Below, piece by piece: positions 24,346-27,084 of a DNA stretch of 27,084 nucleotides (its first letter is position 1; each line of letters begins with the position of its first letter). The notes beneath the pieces are model-generated. The model was given only the letters and a program-made list of their open reading frames with translations, was not told where the DNA came from and did not search any database. The translations under genes were made by a program, and so were the position numbers. The stretch spans positions 1 to 27,084 of the forward strand of contig CAMBRJ010000005.1 in the NCBI GenBank assembly GCA_945870175.1, read 5' to 3'. Source of the stretch: Gemmatimonas phototrophica. GTDB lineage: Bacteria > Gemmatimonadota > Gemmatimonadetes > Gemmatimonadales > Gemmatimonadaceae.

Positions 24346-26975
24346 TGCCACGACCCCGCTTGTCCGCCCGCGTCGCGCGCCGGTGGTCCCTCGGTGTGCT
24401 GATCGGCGGTGTGGCCTGCACCGCGGTCACGGACACGCCCTCGCCGGCGCTCCAGACCAGCGCGGAGGTCACGGTCACGCTGCCGGCGGTCCATCTCGGC
24501 CCCGATGCGATCCAGGCCGCGAGTGCGGACATCCAGCTGGTCCCGGCTAACCGTGCCCAAGCCGTGTTGGGCCGGCAGACGCGAGCCGCCGACCAGTTTA
24601 CGCAGGCGGTCACGGTACCGGTTAACATCGCGCCGTGCAGCGGCGCGACCACCAGTTGCAGTGCGATCGTGGTGGTCCGCTTCCTGAATGCCGTAGGGGT
24701 CATGATCGACTCCACGGAGGCCGGTCCGTTCACGATCATCGGCGGCGGCCGCACCGCCGCACCCAGTGTGCAGCCCAGGGTCACCGCGCGGCTGGCCAGT
24801 CGGGACACCGTGCTGCGGGCGTCGTTCAGGAGTGCCGTGCGGGCCTCGATCGAGGCATTTGACGCCACTGGGGCCGTGCTGCCGGGCCGGATCTTTCAGT
24901 GGCGATCGGCCGACGCCGCGATCGCCACCGTCGACTCCACCGGGGCGGTCACGGCGCGCGCGGTCGGGCGCACGGTGGTCACGGCGACACGGGAGGGCAA
25001 GACCATGTCACTCCCCGTGGAATCGCCCGCGGTCGAGCTCTTTTCGGTGTCGGCGCCGAGCGCCCCCGTCATGGCGCAAGGTTCCGCCAAGTTGTTGATC
25101 ACCTTGCTCACCGCGCCCGGGCAGTCCCAACGCCTTCGAATCGAAAGCAGTGATTCCAGCGTGGCCACGGCGGATGCCGCTGGGGTCATCACCCCGTTGC
25201 GGGAAGGGGTGGTGCAGTTCACCGTGCGCCCCGAGGCCGACTCGACGCGCCGTGCGTCGGCGACGCTCATCGTGGAGCCCTTTCGCGCCGCCGTCTCCTG
25301 GCGCGCGATGGCATCCGGACCGCTTGGGAACGTTCCCAGCACGGTGCAAGGCGTGTGGGGCGCCGATGATCAGGCGGTGTGGGCGGCCACGTGCGGCGCC
25401 ATTTCGTTTTACGACGGCAACAGCTGGCGGGCCGACTTCTACCGCACGGTGCAGGGGTTTTGTGCGAATGGCATGACCGGCACATCGCGCACCGACGTGT
25501 ACGCGGTGGGCAACCAGATCTGGCGCTATGACGGTGCCGGCTGGGTGCGCCAGCCCGTCACCTTCAGCGGGAATCTGCTGGCGGCGGTGATGGTCGACGG
25601 GGAGGTGGTCGCGGTGGGTGACAACGGCTTGATCGTCCGAGGCCGCGGATCCAGCTGGCGTACCATGCCCTCGGGAACGAACCGGACGCTGCGCCGCATC
25701 GCGAGTGACGGGCACACCGCGTACATCGTGGGGGACAACGGCACCCTGCTGCGTCTCGAGAACGACCAGTGGGTGCGTGTCTCGTTTCCGAATGCCCCCG
25801 AGTGGAACGACGTGCTCGTGAAGAGTGCCACGGAGGTGTATGTGGCCGGCGTCGACCACTCCCTTGCCTTGCACTACCTCGTGCAGCGCTATGACGGACG
25901 CACGTGGACGACGATCCCGGTCGATCGTCCTGCGGCATGCTGTAACATGCGGTTGCTCTTCAACACCGGTGGCAGCATTCGGGCCCTTGGTGATGGGGGC
26001 TGGATCTTCCGTCTCGAGGACGGTCGTCTGGTGCAGGAATTCCGAGGCCAGTTCGGCGGGATCTTCACCAGCTGGGCGAATGGGAACACCGTCATGCTGG
26101 GCGGCCACCACTCTACCACGATCGTGCGGCGCAATGGGACGTGGAATCGACTGTCCTCCAACACGAGCTTCAACGCCATGTGGGCGACGTCCCCCAGCTT
26201 CATCGTGGGCGGCGGCGACGGTGGCATCGACCTGTTCAACGGCACGTCTTGGTCGTCGATGCGCGGGGACGTCTACCGATCGATCAGCACGATCTGGGGG
26301 AGTGGTCCGACCGATATCTGGGCCGTCGGCTCACCCGACACGTTCTTGCGCTTTCGCGGTGCGTCGTGGGAGCAATGGCCATCCGTCAGTACCGCCACCG
26401 CCACCGGCATCTGGGGTGTTGCCCGGGACACCGCGTGGGCCGTGTTCAACAATGGCGACATCATGCGGTTCAACGGCACCGCATGGCAAACCATTTTCCG
26501 CACGCGTACGCCGCTCAACGCCATCCACGGCAGCGGCGCTCGGCATCTCATTGCGGTCGGGACGGAGGGTCGTGTCTGGGTCTACGGGGGCCGCCTCTGG
26601 CAGCAGGAAGACAGCGGCATTGACGAGCAGATCCAGAAGGTATGGGTGTTCGACAGCCTGACCGCGTTTGCCACTGCTGGCAACAAGCTGTTGGAGCGCC
26701 GGGACGGCGTGTGGCGCTCCTGGACGTTCCCTCCGAACATCAACTTCCAATGGGTGATGGGAACGGGACCGCGGGATGTGTATGCCGGCGGTTGTGGCTC
26801 ACCGATCGTGCGGTACGACGGTACCAGTTGGAGTCCCGTCGAGTCACAGAACGTCACCAACTGTGCCCACGCGGCACACGTGTTCCCAACCGGCGGACTG
26901 ATCGCCGGGAACTGGAACCGCACCATCATTATCGGCACGAGCCCGTTCGGTGTGTCGCCCGGGCTTCCACGGTAG
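24345..26975 (+). CDS. Large lipoprotein with Big_2 Ig-like domains and propeller-type repeats
   Basis: Protein of 876 residues. The lipobox is GVAC (Cys27). About 35-165 is an unassigned beta-rich segment. Two bacterial Ig-like (Big_2) domains follow: about 170-225 (WRSADAAIATVDSTGAVTA) and about 228-312 (SSDSSVATADAAGVITPL). From about 317 to 860 there are around a dozen repeats of 40-45 residues in the pattern W-G-x-D-x-x-A-V-G-x-x-G-x-x-x-R-Y-D-G-x-x-W, for example TDVYAVGNQIWRYDGAGW and TDIWAVGSPDTFLRFRG, consistent with one or two beta-propellers. The ATG at 24345 shares its A with the previous TAA. An extension upstream to 24255 would overlap the collagen-like gene. It is the last gene of the four-gene unit and probably its main cell-surface binding component. 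Confidence 0.82.
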   Translation: MPRPRLSARVARRWSLGVLIGGVACTAVTDTPSPALQTSAEVTVTLPAVHLGPDAIQAASADIQLVPANRAQAVLGRQTRAADQFTQAVTVPVNIAPCSGATTSCSAIVVVRFLNAVGVMIDSTEAGPFTIIGGGRTAAPSVQPRVTARLASRDTVLRASFRSAVRASIEAFDATGAVLPGRIFQWRSADAAIATVDSTGAVTARAVGRTVVTATREGKTMSLPVESPAVELFSVSAPSAPVMAQGSAKLLITLLTAPGQSQRLRIESSDSSVATADAAGVITPLREGVVQFTVRPEADSTRRASATLIVEPFRAAVSWRAMASGPLGNVPSTVQGVWGADDQAVWAATCGAISFYDGNSWRADFYRTVQGFCANGMTGTSRTDVYAVGNQIWRYDGAGWVRQPVTFSGNLLAAVMVDGEVVAVGDNGLIVRGRGSSWRTMPSGTNRTLRRIASDGHTAYIVGDNGTLLRLENDQWVRVSFPNAPEWNDVLVKSATEVYVAGVDHSLALHYLVQRYDGRTWTTIPVDRPAACCNMRLLFNTGGSIRALGDGGWIFRLEDGRLVQEFRGQFGGIFTSWANGNTVMLGGHHSTTIVRRNGTWNRLSSNTSFNAMWATSPSFIVGGGDGGIDLFNGTSWSSMRGDVYRSISTIWGSGPTDIWAVGSPDTFLRFRGASWEQWPSVSTATATGIWGVARDTAWAVFNNGDIMRFNGTAWQTIFRTRTPLNAIHGSGARHLIAVGTEGRVWVYGGRLWQQEDSGIDEQIQKVWVFDSLTAFATAGNKLLERRDGVWRSWTFPPNINFQWVMGTGPRDVYAGGCGSPIVRYDGTSWSPVESQNVTNCAHAAHVFPTGGLIAGNWNRTIIIGTSPFGVSPGLPR

Positions 26976-27019
26976 GAACGCAACGGCGCGCGTCGCGACC
27001 ATCGTGCGCTCGGTTCGAT

Positions 27020-27025
27020 TAGATT
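27020..27025 (+). promoter_or_regulatory. -10-like TAGATT before the last, partial gene
   Basis: TAGATT ends exactly six bases before the ATG at 27032 with no Shine-Dalgarno between, matching the leaderless geometry at 4773 and 13798. It also suggests that this gene begins a new transcription unit, separate from the four-gene unit ending at 26975. Confidence 0.5.
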
Positions 27026-27031
27026 TCACGT

Positions 27032-27084
27032 ATGACTACCGATCGCGTCGTGACCCTCCGCGAGGAGGCGGCCAACCCCGTCAC
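27032..27084 (+). CDS. Start of a gene cut by the window edge, possibly hemolysin III family
   Basis: Only 17 complete codons are visible: MTTDRVVTLREEAANPV. The REEAANPVT beginning resembles the N-terminus of hemolysin III/YqfA-type membrane proteins, which typically start with a short charged stretch and a motif like EEIANSITHG. This is a weak resemblance over a few residues. Coding is supported by the promoter-like TAGATT six bases upstream and an uninterrupted frame to the edge. Confidence 0.4.
   Translation, partial: MTTDRVVTLREEAANPV

Noticed and set aside
25008..26111. A 367-codon minus-strand frame opposite the Ig/propeller lipoprotein
   Set aside because: No domain or start signal; it is antisense to repeats that are clearly conserved in the plus frame.

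Overview
The window is high-GC bacterial chromosome with densely packed genes and no tRNA, rRNA, CRISPR array, insertion sequence or phage gene that I can see. The gene content suggests Gemmatimonadota: a DUF5916 outer-surface protein, a large Asp-box propeller protein, a carboxypeptidase-regulatory/TonB-plug protein without a barrel, a DUF1800/DUF1501 pair, and many Sec or Tat signal peptides and lipoboxes. This is an inference from families, not a phylogenetic placement. The window begins inside one gene (DUF5916, minus strand) and ends inside another (plus strand, only 17 complete codons visible).

Layout. Bases 1-4662 are minus strand: partial DUF5916 protein, type II NADH dehydrogenase-like flavoprotein, and a three-module regulatory/plug protein. 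Bases 4773-5646 are plus strand: a YeeE/YedE sulfur transporter split into two half-size membrane proteins. Bases 5648-7968 are minus strand: a polar amino-acid type ABC importer whose binding domain and permease are fused, overlapping its ATPase by ATGA. Bases 8015-9545 hold three small proteins of unknown function. Bases 9652-11289 (minus) encode a lipoprotein with an endonuclease/exonuclease/phosphatase fold. Bases 11350-13212 (plus) encode an ABC exporter. Bases 13232-15265 (minus) encode a TlpA-like thioredoxin and a VanZ-like membrane protein, separated by a large inverted repeat. Bases 15334-20786 (plus) encode a 1056-residue Asp-box propeller protein, a class C beta-lactamase-like hydrolase translationally overlapped with it, and a small Asp-box lipoprotein.

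The most interesting block is 20977-26975 (plus): four tightly packed genes encoding a Tat-exported DUF1800 protein, a Tat-exported DUF1501 protein, a short collagen-like lipoprotein (14 Gly-X-Y triplets) and an 876-residue lipoprotein with two Ig-like Big_2 domains and a long series of propeller-type repeats. The gene junctions are a 10-base gap, ATGA and TAATG, so the four products are probably made together and all leave the cytoplasm. I regard this as a candidate undescribed surface-assembly module.

A second theme is promoter placement. Several genes with no Shine-Dalgarno sequence have a -10-like hexamer ending 5-7 bases before the start codon, the layout expected for leaderless transcripts. 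Genes inside transcription units mostly use a Shine-Dalgarno sequence or a stop/start overlap instead.
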